Positions 1 to 8,605 of a stretch of DNA of 32,346 nt are shown here, piece by piece. The DNA lies in contig CAZPCC010000439.1 in the NCBI GenBank assembly GCA_964584905.1, positions 1 through 32,346 on the forward strand, in the 5' to 3' direction. The DNA is from JALZIF01 sp964584905 (GTDB lineage Bacteria; Gemmatimonadota; Gemmatimonadetes; Gemmatimonadales; Gemmatimonadaceae). The notes beneath the pieces are model-generated. The model was not told the DNA's origin. It saw nothing but the letters and a program-made list of their open reading frames with translations, and did no database searches. The position numbers and the translations under genes are program-made. Positions within the stretch are counted from its first letter, which is position 1. Each line of letters begins with the position of its first letter.

Positions 1-6
1 CGACTC

Positions 7-1242
7 GTGATGCCGCCGCCAGCGTCGTCAGGCAGCCGGTCGGCCATCGCGGTGCGCGAGCTGGACATCACCAAGGCTTCCGGCCCGATAGTCGTCGCCG
101 CGGGAGCCGCGTGGGCGCGAGTGCTTCTTCGTGCCGCGAACGTTCCTCTCGCCTGGGCAACCGTAAGTGTGAACGATGGGGCGGTGACGCGTGAGGCAAT
201 CGGACGCGCGTTGGTTGAATCCGCGCCCAGCCTTGCGAGAGGAGCCGTTCACGCCGGTCAGGCAGCAGCGAAAACGAATCGGGAACCGCCGATCAGCGTC
301 ATCATATGTACACGCGATCGACCGGAATCACTCGCGCGATGCCTCGACGCCGTGGCGCAAATCGAATACCCGGAGTTCGAGGTGATTCTGGTCGACAATG
401 CGCCATCCAGCGATGCCACACGCCGGCTCGCCGCGTCTCACGCGGTGAAGTACGTGGAGGAGCGGATCCCCGGACTCGACTGGGCGCGGAACCGCGGCAT
501 CGCCACCGCCACGCACGAGATCATTGCATTCACCGACGATGACGTGCGGGTCGATCGACAATGGCTGAGGGGAATCGCCCGCGGGTTCTCGGCCGACTCG
601 ACTGGGCTGGTGACCGGGTTCGTCGCTCCCGGCTCGCTCGACACCGAAGCCGAGCAGATTTTCGAGCTGGCCTACGGTGGCATGGGAAAGGGCTTCGCGC
701 CACGCACGTTGAATCCCGCCGTCGCCGAGCAGCGGCGCCTGATCGCCACCCAGCACCTGGGAGTGGGAGCGAACATGGCGGTTCGCCGTGCCGCCCTGAC
801 GCAGGTCGGCGGGTTCGACACGGCGCTCGATGCCGGTACTCCATCGCATGGCGGCGGCGACCTGGATCTCTTCCACCGCGTGCTGCTCGCGGGATGGTCG
901 GCGCATTACGAGCCCTCAGCGATTGTCTGGCACTTTCACCGAACCACCCTATCCGGCCTTCGGCGACAGATGTACGACAACGGCCGCGCATTCGGCACGT
1001 ATCTTCTGGTGCGGCTGAGGGACGGCCGTCTGCCACGTCGCGTGGTCGCGGGCGCGATGGTGCAATGGATCTCATGGCTCATCGGGCGCATTCCGCGGCC
1101 ATTCCTGCGCCGCGAGCAAATGCCGCTCCCGTACATCGCTGCCGAGCTGTGGGGGGCGATCCACGCGCCGTTTGCGTACCTTGGCACGTACGCGCGAGAT
1201 CGCAGGTTGCGCCGTCGCTCACTCCTGAAGAAAACAGCGTGA
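7..1242 (+). CDS. Family 2 glycosyltransferase, possibly 5'-truncated by the window
   Basis: Probable inverting GT-A sugar transferase acting at the cytoplasmic membrane on a polysaccharide or glycolipid; donor and acceptor are unknown. The GT2 core starts near residue 97 with a VIICTRDRPESL strand (nucleotide-binding), followed by the FTDDDVRVD acidic motif (DxD-like metal/sugar-nucleotide site) near residue 177. A later GGDLDLFHR segment is the likely catalytic-base region. The first ~90 residues form a separate N-terminal module with no motif I recognise. The C-terminal ~90 residues are basic with hydrophobic stretches, suggesting membrane association. The frame is open to the window edge, so the GTG at 7 or ATG at 10 may not be the true start. 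No other sugar genes are visible, so pathway assignment is not possible. Confidence 0.85.
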   Translation: MMPPPASSGSRSAIAVRELDITKASGPIVVAAGAAWARVLLRAANVPLAWATVSVNDGAVTREAIGRALVESAPSLARGAVHAGQAAAKTNREPPISVIICTRDRPESLARCLDAVAQIEYPEFEVILVDNAPSSDATRRLAASHAVKYVEERIPGLDWARNRGIATATHEIIAFTDDDVRVDRQWLRGIARGFSADSTGLVTGFVAPGSLDTEAEQIFELAYGGMGKGFAPRTLNPAVAEQRRLIATQHLGVGANMAVRRAALTQVGGFDTALDAGTPSHGGGDLDLFHRVLLAGWSAHYEPSAIVWHFHRTTLSGLRRQMYDNGRAFGTYLLVRLRDGRLPRRVVAGAMVQWISWLIGRIPRPFLRREQMPLPYIAAELWGAIHAPFAYLGTYARDRRLRRRSLLKKTA

Positions 1243-1432
1243 CCCGAATCGACGAAGCGGCACCCGCCGTCGTACCACGTCACTTTTTCATATGGCTCGC
1301 CAGCGGCATTGCGTATGCTTCGCGCGTTGGAGGACTCGCTGGTGGGACACGTACGTCGCCCGGTAGAGCGCGGCATGTAAGCGGAGTTCACGATCGCGGC
1401 GTGGCAGGAGCACTTCGTTACTCGACACATTC
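1243..1432. other. Spacer between glycosyltransferase and upp
   Basis: 190 nt without a recognisable gene. A frame opening with a GTG that overlaps the glycosyltransferase stop continues for about 65 codons, but its translation shows no family resemblance and it lacks a ribosome-binding site. No convincing promoter was found. Confidence 0.4.
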
Positions 1433-2083
1433 ATGATGCCGACTGAGCCCGAATTTCCAATGTTAGTGCTCGCCGACCACCCTCTGGTCCGCCACAAGAT
1501 CACTCTCCTGCGAGATCGCGCGACTCCCGTCAAGATCTTCAAGGAGCTCGTGGACGAGATCGCGATGCTGATGGCTTACGAAGCCACGAAGGACTTGCCA
1601 CTGGAGCGTGTGTCGGTAGATACGCCAATGGAGCGCTGCACCGGTTGGCAGGTGAGCGACAAGAAGTTGACACTCGTGCCGATCCTTCGTGCCGGACTCG
1701 GCATGGTCGAAGGAATTCTGCGGCTCGTCCCGTCGGCGCGGGTAGGGCACATTGGGCTCTACCGGGAACACGACACGCTGCGGCCCGTGGACTACTACTT
1801 CAAGATTCCAGGGGATGTGAGCGAGCGCCGATTCTTCGTGCTGGATCCAATGCTCGCCACCGGCGGCAGCGCCGCGGCGGCGATTGCGTCACTCAAGCGC
1901 GCCGGCGCCTCGGACATCCGCTTTCTCTGCCTGGTAGCGGCACCCGAGGGTGTAAGACGCCTATCTACCGAGCACCCCGACGTGACGATCCACTGCGCAT
2001 CGCTGGATCGCGAGCTCAACGATCACGGCTACATTCTTCCCGGACTAGGCGACGCCGGCGACCGCCTGTTCGGCACCCGTTAG
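1433..2083 (+). CDS. upp: Uracil phosphoribosyltransferase
   Basis: Pyrimidine salvage enzyme converting uracil plus PRPP to UMP and pyrophosphate in the cytoplasm. The PRPP-binding motif DPMLATGGSA lies at residues 138-147, the substrate loop VPILRAGLGM at 82-91, and the uracil-binding tail LNDHGYILPGLGDAGDR at 195-211. The full frame gives 216 residues. An internal ATG at 1460 gives 207, closer to the family's usual ~208, and the conserved N-terminal segment (DHPLVRHK) begins just after it, so 1460 may be the real start; neither start has a well-placed Shine-Dalgarno. It converges on the DUF2225 gene 39 nt downstream and looks monocistronic. Confidence 0.95.
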   Translation: MMPTEPEFPMLVLADHPLVRHKITLLRDRATPVKIFKELVDEIAMLMAYEATKDLPLERVSVDTPMERCTGWQVSDKKLTLVPILRAGLGMVEGILRLVPSARVGHIGLYREHDTLRPVDYYFKIPGDVSERRFFVLDPMLATGGSAAAAIASLKRAGASDIRFLCLVAAPEGVRRLSTEHPDVTIHCASLDRELNDHGYILPGLGDAGDRLFGTR

Positions 2084-2122
2084 GCAGCCGCGCTGGTTTG
2101 CTCTAGCGACGCTAGAAAGGGA

Positions 2123-2776
2123 TCAACCGAACCATTCGCGCGGATGATTCTGTTGCTGCCTCGCGGCATCCAGAATCCAGCTGTGGCTGTCGGGATTGTC
2201 GACTTCATCGGGCACGCGCTCAAACCACTCCCGGGACAATCGTTGATCGCCCACGCGACGCCATAGCTCACCAATCAGATACGTGAGCACGCCACGCTCC
2301 TCGCGATCGACCCCGTCATAGGACGAGAGAGCCGTCTCGAAGCTCCACGCCGCCTGGCGTCTGAAGTAGCGCTCGGCTTCCGTGTCTTCCTCGTCCACGC
2401 AGCACCACGCGGCACGAAGCAGCAGATCGGCAACGCGACGCGGCTCGTGTCCCTGCCAGTTCGCCACCTTCGCCGCGAACTCGTATTTCTCGGATCCGGA
2501 CATCGATCCGTTGGGGAGCTTGGGAGCAAGCTCATCCCACACGTGCTCCTTTATCATCGGGCTTATCTCGGCATCGTCGCCGAAATCACGCTCGGTGCCC
2601 GAATATCCGCACCGCGAGCAGGTATGGATCAGGAACGGCAGTGGCTGCGCGCCCACGGCACGTTCATGAAAGTCGGTTCGCTTGCCGCCGAACGAGTTCG
2701 TCGAGAGGACCGCTTGCGAACTGAACTGATTCGCGCAGATCGGACAGCTTAACGCAATGTCTTTCAGGGTGGTCAT
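2123..2776 (-). CDS. DUF2225 family zinc-binding protein
   Basis: Function unknown. The N-terminus holds two CxxC pairs (C11/C14 and C53/C56 in CPIC and CSRCGY), arranged as in DUF2225 proteins and suggesting a structural zinc site. The remaining ~150 residues are helical and resemble the TPR-like region of that family. The ATG at 2776 was chosen over longer frames because GGAG sits about nine bases upstream and the family homology begins immediately after it; this gives 217 residues. It is divergent from the DUF2268 gene, sharing a 212-nt upstream region, and convergent with upp. Confidence 0.8.
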   Translation of the reverse strand: MTTLKDIALSCPICANQFSSQAVLSTNSFGGKRTDFHERAVGAQPLPFLIHTCSRCGYSGTERDFGDDAEISPMIKEHVWDELAPKLPNGSMSGSEKYEFAAKVANWQGHEPRRVADLLLRAAWCCVDEEDTEAERYFRRQAAWSFETALSSYDGVDREERGVLTYLIGELWRRVGDQRLSREWFERVPDEVDNPDSHSWILDAARQQQNHPREWFG

Positions 2777-2988
2777 TACCGTCTTCTCCGCAGTCCTTCG
2801 CCACCCAGTCGGATAGGGAAGTTGTGTGCCACGGCGGCGAATGTATGTCGGCGTACTGCATCGCGCGACCCTTCTCGCCGCCACTGGCAGTACACGGCAT
2901 TGGCCCGACCCTGTTCTGAATGTTTGGTTTGAGGTAACTTGCCGCGCGCTTGCCGCGACTTCCCTCCGCTCCCGCGATGTGAGCGCCT

Positions 2989-3933
2989 ATGATCATAAAC
3001 CTCGTTCCGGATTTTCTGGCCGTTCTGCGGAACGTAGATCGCATCGCCGCCTATCGAGCTTATTTCGATGCTCACCGGCCCCTCCTCGAAGCCTACTGGC
3101 ATAACTACGTACTCGATCCCCACAGCCCGGATTTCCTCGAGATTGTGCGCGCCACCGTCGAAGCCGATCGCGAAGACCTCCACGGGATGCTCGATCAGCA
3201 CGACCTGGCAGAGCGCGCGCGTGAGGTAGAAGCACAATGTGCCGCCTTGCTATCGATCGACTGTGACATCGATGTGGTACTCATGGTTGGTGTCGGTGCG
3301 GCAAACGCGGGAGAGCTGGTGATCAACGGTAGGGCCGCGGTGTTCATATGCGTGGAGCATTTCACCGCGGTCGCCAGCGCCACGACGCAGGGACTTGGAC
3401 TCGATCCTGAATTGATGCCGCTCTGGCTGGCGCACGAGATCGCGCACGCGGTGCGCTATACATCGCCGTCGAGCCGCGCGGAGCTACGCCGGCTCGTCTC
3501 CGAAGCCGGCGGAAACTACTCGTACTGGGACACTGGACAACGCGCCACCTTGCGTGAGCTGCTGGTCAACGAGGGGCTGGCGGTGTCGTTCGCGCGCGCG
3601 GTGAGTCCTGGTCACGCCGAATGGGAGTACTACGGTTACGCTCGTCGCCAATACGCGCGGATTCGCGAACTGGAGCAGCCGCTCATGCAGGCGCTCCAGA
3701 CGGATCTCGATTCGGCCGGGCTCGGATTGCGGCTTCGTTGGCTCTCCGGCGGGATGAGCGAGGCTGCGCGACGAGTGGAGGGGCAGGTGATTCCGGAGCG
3801 TGCAGGCTACTATCTCGGCACTCGCATGGTCGCGGCGCCGCTGGCGCGATACGGGTGGAAGTGGAGCATTCGTGCGACGGCCGAGGAGCTTTCGGGTGAC
3901 GAGCTCATGGAGGTCGCGCCCGCCACGGCCTAG
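2989..3933 (+). CDS. DUF2268-type putative zinc metalloprotease
   Basis: Predicted gluzincin-type peptidase. HEIAH at residues 149-153 provides two histidine ligands and the catalytic glutamate; NEGLA at 194-198 provides the likely third ligand (E195); AGYYLG at 272-277 matches the tail motif of DUF2268/YjaZ-like proteins. No signal peptide or membrane segment is evident, so it is probably cytoplasmic. Length is 314 residues. The start has only a weak GAG upstream. It converges with mnmE, the two stops being 31 nt apart with no clear terminator between them. Substrate is unknown. Confidence 0.75.
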   Translation: MIINLVPDFLAVLRNVDRIAAYRAYFDAHRPLLEAYWHNYVLDPHSPDFLEIVRATVEADREDLHGMLDQHDLAERAREVEAQCAALLSIDCDIDVVLMVGVGAANAGELVINGRAAVFICVEHFTAVASATTQGLGLDPELMPLWLAHEIAHAVRYTSPSSRAELRRLVSEAGGNYSYWDTGQRATLRELLVNEGLAVSFARAVSPGHAEWEYYGYARRQYARIRELEQPLMQALQTDLDSAGLGLRLRWLSGGMSEAARRVEGQVIPERAGYYLGTRMVAAPLARYGWKWSIRATAEELSGDELMEVAPATA

Positions 3934-3964
3934 GGCACGTGGCTGCCACTCGCACCGTGCGGCG

Positions 3965-5428
3965 CTATTTGCCGACGCAGAACGAACGGAAAACGCGATC
4001 GAGAACATCCTCGACGTCCACGACCCCTATCAATGACTCGAGCGCGTATGTAGCCGCGCGAAGGTGCACGGCGGCGACCGTTGCCGGTACGAGCTCCTCC
4101 GTGCGGGCCCTCTCGAATGCATCGAGCTCACTGCTGGCGTTGCGGACCGCGCGGACATGACGCTCGCGAGTAAGGAGTGGGTGTCCGGCGTCAGTCAGGC
4201 CATGCCGGTCCTTCAGCGCGCTCTGGATTCGCGAGGCGAGCAGGGAGAGCCCGGCACCGGTGTGCGCGGAGACGACGATGGGGCGTTGGGTGAGGGATGT
4301 TGGATCCCCAACCGGGGGGTCATCGGTGCGCGAATTCGATCCGCCGACGACGGATTCGGTGGTGCTCTTTCCACCGCTGGGGTGAATGATGAAATCGGGG
4401 GGGGGACCCCCGGCATCCCCCTTCGTCCACACCCCGATCACCCCCACCTCGCCACCCGCCAGGAACCGCACCCGCTCCACAGCCGACAACACGCTTTCTT
4501 CACTGTCACCACACGCCAACACCAGATCCGCTCGCGCCAGCCACCGCTCGCTCACCTCGATCCCCAGCCGCTCCACCACGTCAACCGCCTCCCGGATTCC
4601 TGCCGTGTCTATCAGCCGGACCGGCCACGTCCCCACCTCCACCACCGCCTCGATCGCATCACGGGTGGTCCCCGCCACCTCCGTCACGATCGCACGCGCG
4701 TCTCCCACCAACGCGTTGAACAGCGATGACTTTCCCGTGTTAGGCAGTCCGGCGATCACTACCGTCGCGCCGCTCCTCAGCATCTCCCCGGTGTCGGCCG
4801 TCGCCAGTAGCGCGTCGAGCAACTCGCGCGCGTTCGCCACGCCAGCTTTGATCCGAGCGTCATCGACCGGACCGTCATCCTCTTCGGGAAAGTCGATGTC
4901 GTAGGCGATCAGCGACTCAACCTGCAGAACCGCCTCTCGCAACTCGGCGATTCGCCGGGAAAGCCCGCCCTCCAGCTGGGACTGCGCTGCCGCATGCATC
5001 GCCCGATTCCGCGCGTCCACCACGTCGGCGACTGCCTCCGCCTGCAACACGTCCATCTTTCCGTTTGCCACGGCGCGCCGCGTGAACTCGCCCGGCCAGG
5101 CCTGACGAGCACCGGCGGCGAGGACCGCCGCCAGCGTCAGCGCCGGCGCCACCGCGCCACCGTGCACCGACAGCTCAACCGCATCCTCACCGGTGTAGCT
5201 GGACGGCCCCGTATAAACGGTAACCACCGGCCGCTCCACGTCGCCGCCGGTCTCCGGATGCCTCAACGTCGCCCGATAGGCACGGTGCGGCTCGGCGTGC
5301 CATGGCGTGAGCAGTCGAGCGGCGATCGCATGTGCCTGCGGCCCGCTCATTCGTACGACGGCCAGCGCCCCCCGGCCTGGAGCGGTCGCTATTGCTGCTA
5401 TCGTGTCTTCGGCACCAGGCAGCTTCAC
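3965..5428 (-). CDS. mnmE: tRNA-modification GTPase MnmE with inserted segment
   Basis: With MnmG it installs the (carboxymethyl)aminomethyl group on U34 of certain tRNAs. The N-terminal folate-binding domain (PGRGALAVVRMSGP, residues 17-30) precedes a helical domain and a GTPase domain: G1 GLPNTGKS 227-234, G2 AGTTRD, G3 DTAG 274-277, G4 TKGD 335-338 (usually NKxD), G5 SAHTG 387-391. The C-terminal CVGK matches the family's C(I/V)GK end with its catalytic Cys. It is 487 residues against a usual ~450; most of the excess is a Gly/Pro/Ser/Thr-rich stretch at about 339-381, between G4 and G5. The start is GTG, overlapping the TGA of the MBL gene by 4 nt (GTGA), implying translational coupling. 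Confidence 0.95.
   Translation of the reverse strand: MKLPGAEDTIAAIATAPGRGALAVVRMSGPQAHAIAARLLTPWHAEPHRAYRATLRHPETGGDVERPVVTVYTGPSSYTGEDAVELSVHGGAVAPALTLAAVLAAGARQAWPGEFTRRAVANGKMDVLQAEAVADVVDARNRAMHAAAQSQLEGGLSRRIAELREAVLQVESLIAYDIDFPEEDDGPVDDARIKAGVANARELLDALLATADTGEMLRSGATVVIAGLPNTGKSSLFNALVGDARAIVTEVAGTTRDAIEAVVEVGTWPVRLIDTAGIREAVDVVERLGIEVSERWLARADLVLACGDSEESVLSAVERVRFLAGGEVGVIGVWTKGDAGGPPPDFIIHPSGGKSTTESVVGGSNSRTDDPPVGDPTSLTQRPIVVSAHTGAGLSLLASRIQSALKDRHGLTDAGHPLLTRERHVRAVRNASSELDAFERARTEELVPATVAAVHLRAATYALESLIGVVDVEDVLDRVFRSFCVGK
4286..4414 (-). repeat. Low-complexity insertion inside mnmE with a C9 tract
   Basis: In-frame segment of ~43 codons in the MnmE GTPase domain, absent from a typical MnmE. 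Its DNA holds a nine-base homopolymer (G9 on the plus strand, 4397-4405) and short inverted repeats such as GGTGG...CCACC (about 4359-4376). It looks like a coding-compatible repeat insertion; this is inferred from length and composition only. Confidence 0.5.
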
Positions 5429-6225
5429 GCCGGCCCTGCCGCTTCGTCAGGCAGCTCGACCTGCAGCGACTGACCCGGATCCAGAATCCGCACTCGATCG
5501 CGTTCGCCATGCTCGAGCAACCGGTGGCGCAGCCGGTCGATCGCGTCGAACGGTCCGCTCGTCACATGGTGAAACGTTCCCCAGTGATAGGGCACGAAGT
5601 AGCGGGCGCCGAGCCGTTGCCACAACGTGAGTGCATCATCGAACGTCAGGTGACCACTGCGATAGGCTGGCTTCCACCACGGAGCGTGACCAATCGGCAG
5701 CATTGCCAGATCGAGGGTGCGTCCACGTTCGTGGATGTGCTCCGCCACCATGCGGTGACTGTCCGGCGAAAGTCCCGTATCGCCGGCGAAGAAGCACGCC
5801 GAACGGTGATCCTCGAGCAGGTACATGTTTGCCGCGCTTCGCCAGCGGTCCACTCCATACCGGCTGCCAAGGTGCTTCGCCGCCGCCGCCGTGAGCCTTA
5901 CCCCGCCTATCTCGATCGAATCGCCCGGCGCGACCGCTTCCGCCTGACGATAACCCTTGCCGCGCAGCCAGCGCATCACCGCCGGCGGCGCATACACCGG
6001 CACGTCCGCCGGCAACTGGTTCAACGACGCCAGGCTCAGATGGTCGGCGTGCGCATGCGTCACCAGCACCGCGTCGAGCGGCGGCAGCTTCTCCAACGCG
6101 ATCCCGGGCGGTGCCACCCGCCGAAGAAAGCCCGCGAGCCTTGCGTCGAAGTTGGGGTCGGTGAGCACCCGCACCCCCCCGAACTCCAGCAGCAGAGTCG
6201 CATGGCCAATGTAGGTGATGAGCAT
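5425..6225 (-). CDS. MBL-fold metal-dependent hydrolase (UlaG/NAPE-PLD-like)
   Basis: Metallo-beta-lactamase-fold hydrolase of unknown substrate. THAHADHL provides the HxHxDH zinc motif, FAGDTG the bridging aspartate, and HLTFDDA and YHWGTFH downstream histidines. The layout (GHATLLLEFGGVRVLTDPNF at the N-terminus) matches the beta-lactamase superfamily branch containing UlaG lactonase and NAPE-hydrolysing phospholipase D; choosing between those activities is not possible here. The ATG at 6225 is preferred over a longer frame because AGGA lies about nine bases upstream and homology begins at MLITYIGHAT; 266 residues. It sits between yidC and mnmE and overlaps mnmE by 4 nt, so the two are probably co-translated. 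Confidence 0.85.
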   Translation of the reverse strand: MLITYIGHATLLLEFGGVRVLTDPNFDARLAGFLRRVAPPGIALEKLPPLDAVLVTHAHADHLSLASLNQLPADVPVYAPPAVMRWLRGKGYRQAEAVAPGDSIEIGGVRLTAAAAKHLGSRYGVDRWRSAANMYLLEDHRSACFFAGDTGLSPDSHRMVAEHIHERGRTLDLAMLPIGHAPWWKPAYRSGHLTFDDALTLWQRLGARYFVPYHWGTFHHVTSGPFDAIDRLRHRLLEHGERDRVRILDPGQSLQVELPDEAAGPA

Positions 6226-6245
6226 GAGGCTTGTCCTATGGCAAA

Positions 6246-6296
6246 GAGGTGCGGGACGTGGGCAGGCAGCCATGCCCGTTCACCGTCCCGCACCTC
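6246..6296. terminator. Perfect 13-bp inverted repeat between yidC and the MBL gene
   Basis: Arms GAGGTGCGGGACG and CGTCCCGCACCTC are perfectly complementary and enclose a smaller GGGCA/TGCCC stem. It lies in the 116-nt gap downstream of yidC. No long U-run follows, so it may be an attenuator or RNA-processing site rather than a full terminator. The outer bases GAGGTGCG/CGCACCTC recur in the hairpin after dnaN. Confidence 0.5.
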
Positions 6297-6341
6297 TCAT
6301 TCTAGCCAGCCCTGTCCTCGACGCGCAGCCCTGATCCGCAG

Positions 6342-8009
6342 CTACGTCTTGGCCATCGCCCTCTTCCGCTCCTTGGCAATCAGCCACTGTTGCGGAATAG
6401 CCGCCAGATTCTGCACCGCGTAATACAGATTCAGTCCCGCAGCCATGTTTCGCAAAACGATGAACAGTACCGCCGGCATCATGTAGGCAAGAATCTTCGC
6501 CTGTGGATTGGGCGGCGCCGCCTTGAGCCCGATCCACGAGAGGAAGAACATCGATCCCGCCATTACGGTCGGCAGAATGTAGTAGGGATCCTTCTGCGAG
6601 ATGTCGGTGAGATACCAGAACGACACGCCACGGAACTCGATCGTGTTCTGGAACACGAAGAACAAGGCGAACAGAAACGGGAGCGGAATCAACATCGGCA
6701 AACACCCCATGATCGGAGTGGCCGGGCTCATTCCGTGTTTCTTGTACAGCAGCATGATCTCCTGCTGCTGGCGCTGCATGTCCGTCTTGTACTGTGTTTG
6801 AATCGCCTTCATCTCCGGCTGCAGCGCCTGCAGCTTCAGCTGCGTTCGCATCGCGGTCTGGTTGAGCGGCCAGAGCACTACTCGAACGGCGATACCGAAC
6901 ACGATCAGCACCCACCCGTAGCTCAGATTGAGTGCGTCGTGCATCCACAGTAGCAGCTTCATGACCGCCGTCGCGAACGGCTGAATCATGCCGGCGAAGA
7001 ACCCGCCGTACGGATTGACGTTCGTGAAGTCCCGGCCGAGCTCGCTCAAACGCTTGTACTGCTGCGGACCAGCATAAATCTCGAAGGTGAACGCTCCATC
7101 GTCAGGCAGCGCATAGCCGACCGTTGCTGCAGCATCGCGCGCCAGATCCCGCTTGGCCCGTGGCGTCGGTACCAGACGCGCGCCGGCAAATCCCTGCGCG
7201 CTGGAGTCGGTGAGCAGTCCCAGCACGAAGTACTTGTTCTTGGTCGCTATCCACCGGTACGGTCCATCGGTCTCCACCTGCGCTCGCGCCGTATCCAGAT
7301 CCTGGAATGGAACACTGCGCGCGTCCTCCTGCACCGGCTTTACCACGTAGGCGTAATGGCGAATGTCGTCGAGTGAATCGGGCTCCTCGGTTCGCAGCCC
7401 GTTGGCAATCGTCACCAGTAGCTGGCTTCCCCCAGCGCCCTCCACCTGTCCGCGCACATTGATGACGTAGGAATCCTCACCCAGTGCGTATTCCATCGTG
7501 ACCGGCTCGCCGCTCGGAAGCGCGCCGCGGAACGTGACCGCGTTGGGCGCAGAGGTATCGGCAGTGAAGGCGATGCCGTCCAGCGGAACGGTGTCGCCGC
7601 GAATCGCCACGGCGTACCGCAACAGCGGAGTGCTTTCCCGGGCGAGGTAGACCTGCCTCCCGCTGTCGGCGAGCGACTCGTACTGCCCGAGCTCGACCTG
7701 GAGCGGCTTTGCCCCCGCCGTCGAGAACGCATAACGCGCCAGCGCCGTAGCCATTTGAATGGTGTCGGCGGTGATAGGAGCCGCGATGGTTGCGCTATCC
7801 CCGGCGGCGCCCTGGGCCTGCACGAGTGGCACCTCCGTGGCCGGTTGAGCGTCGATGGCAGCGGCACCAGGCACGGAATCTCCTGTCGGCTGTCGGACCG
7901 TGTCGGTTGCCGTAGGCGGGTCAGCTCGCGGTGGAGTGGGGAAGAGCCGCGGCACCGTGAGTACGACGACCGCCGTCAGGAGGATCGCCAGCAGAAAGCG
8001 TCTATCCAT
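6342..8009 (-). CDS. yidC: Membrane protein insertase YidC
   Basis: Inserts and folds inner-membrane proteins, alone or with SecYEG. An N-terminal anchor (residues ~5-20) is followed by a Pro/Ala-rich linker and a large periplasmic beta domain (~85-335), so this is the Gram-negative form. The conserved 5-TM core follows: a segment near 362-385 carrying the hydrophilic-groove arginine (R376 in AVRVVLWP), a cytoplasmic coiled hairpin (~390-425), then segments near 435-455, 480-497 and 505-535. The tail is basic (KERKRAMAKT), typical for ribosome contact. Length of 555 is normal. It lies 14 nt downstream of yidD, in the rpmH-rnpA-yidD-yidC order seen across bacteria. Confidence 0.97.
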   Translation of the reverse strand: MDRRFLLAILLTAVVVLTVPRLFPTPPRADPPTATDTVRQPTGDSVPGAAAIDAQPATEVPLVQAQGAAGDSATIAAPITADTIQMATALARYAFSTAGAKPLQVELGQYESLADSGRQVYLARESTPLLRYAVAIRGDTVPLDGIAFTADTSAPNAVTFRGALPSGEPVTMEYALGEDSYVINVRGQVEGAGGSQLLVTIANGLRTEEPDSLDDIRHYAYVVKPVQEDARSVPFQDLDTARAQVETDGPYRWIATKNKYFVLGLLTDSSAQGFAGARLVPTPRAKRDLARDAAATVGYALPDDGAFTFEIYAGPQQYKRLSELGRDFTNVNPYGGFFAGMIQPFATAVMKLLLWMHDALNLSYGWVLIVFGIAVRVVLWPLNQTAMRTQLKLQALQPEMKAIQTQYKTDMQRQQQEIMLLYKKHGMSPATPIMGCLPMLIPLPFLFALFFVFQNTIEFRGVSFWYLTDISQKDPYYILPTVMAGSMFFLSWIGLKAAPPNPQAKILAYMMPAVLFIVLRNMAAGLNLYYAVQNLAAIPQQWLIAKERKRAMAKT

Positions 8010-8023
8010 GAATCAGTTTGAGG

Positions 8024-8254
8024 TCACGGAACCGGATCGTAGCCGCCGGGACGAAAGGGGTGGCACCGGCCGATCCGGCGCACCGCCATCCATCCACCCT
8101 TCAGCGCACCGTATCGCTGAAGTGCTTCGATCGCATATGCCGAGCAGCTCGGCGTGTACCGACATGCCGCCGGAAGCAGCGGCCCAAGCGAGACCTGATA
8201 CATCCGCACCACCAGCACCAGCAGCTGCCGGGGCATCGCGACGAGCCACTTCAC
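8024..8254 (-). CDS. yidD: Membrane protein insertion efficiency factor YidD
   Basis: Small membrane-associated protein that assists YidC-dependent insertion. The family core is clear: CRYTPSCSAYAIEAL, then RYGALKGGWMAVRRIGRCHPF, with the conserved cysteines and the terminal GGYDPVP. An N-terminal amphipathic or hydrophobic helix (RQLLVLVVRMYQ) is present. The annotated start is GTG at 8254, overlapping the rnpA stop (GTGA, 4 nt); an ATG at 8236 would give a product six residues shorter. Confidence 0.95.
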   Translation of the reverse strand: MKWLVAMPRQLLVLVVRMYQVSLGPLLPAACRYTPSCSAYAIEALQRYGALKGGWMAVRRIGRCHPFRPGGYDPVP

Positions 8255-8550
8255 TTCTCGCGCCCCAATGAGGCCAGGCGCGTCGCACCTCGCATCACTT
8301 CTTCTCGCAACGCCAACATGCCCGCACCGTAAGCCTCCGGTCGTGCTCGAATCACCAAGTCAATCGCAGGCAGCTGCGGCAGAACATCGACCCGTACGAT
8401 CTCCCTAAGCCGCCGTTTCAGACGGTTGCGGGCCACGCTGGACTGCTTGTGCTTCGGAACAATGAACCCGACCCTGGGATGCGAAACAGGGGAAGCGGCC
8501 CCCCGGAGATCGAGATGCTCGGTCCGGAAGCGCTTCCCCTCTCGTACCAT
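8251..8550 (-). CDS. rnpA: Ribonuclease P protein component; true N-terminus probably upstream
   Basis: Protein subunit of RNase P, which trims tRNA 5' leaders; the RNA partner rnpB is at 14522-14917. The RNR signature ARNRLKRRLRE and the preceding HPRVGFIVPKH strand are clear. The ATG at 8550 gives only 99 residues and removes the conserved first strand. Reading upstream in the same frame (8551-8605) gives LRFPRSHRLTGSSELRA, which aligns with the usual RnpA N-terminus, yet no ATG, GTG or TTG occurs before the in-frame stop at 8644-8646. The only near-start is CTG at 8575-8577. The real protein is therefore probably at least 17 residues longer, using a rare start codon, unless the sequence carries an error. 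Its 3' end overlaps yidD by 4 nt. Confidence 0.93.
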   Translation of the reverse strand: MVREGKRFRTEHLDLRGAASPVSHPRVGFIVPKHKQSSVARNRLKRRLREIVRVDVLPQLPAIDLVIRARPEAYGAGMLALREEVMRGATRLASLGREK

Positions 8551-8605
8551 CGCCCGGAGTTCAGAGGACCCCGTCAGCCGATGGCTGCGCGGGAACCGGA
8601 GGGTA

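Noticed and set aside
5332..6423. 363-codon plus-strand open frame
   Set aside because: Antisense to the MBL hydrolase, whose zinc motifs are intact; Arg/His/Gln-rich translation typical of a shadow frame.
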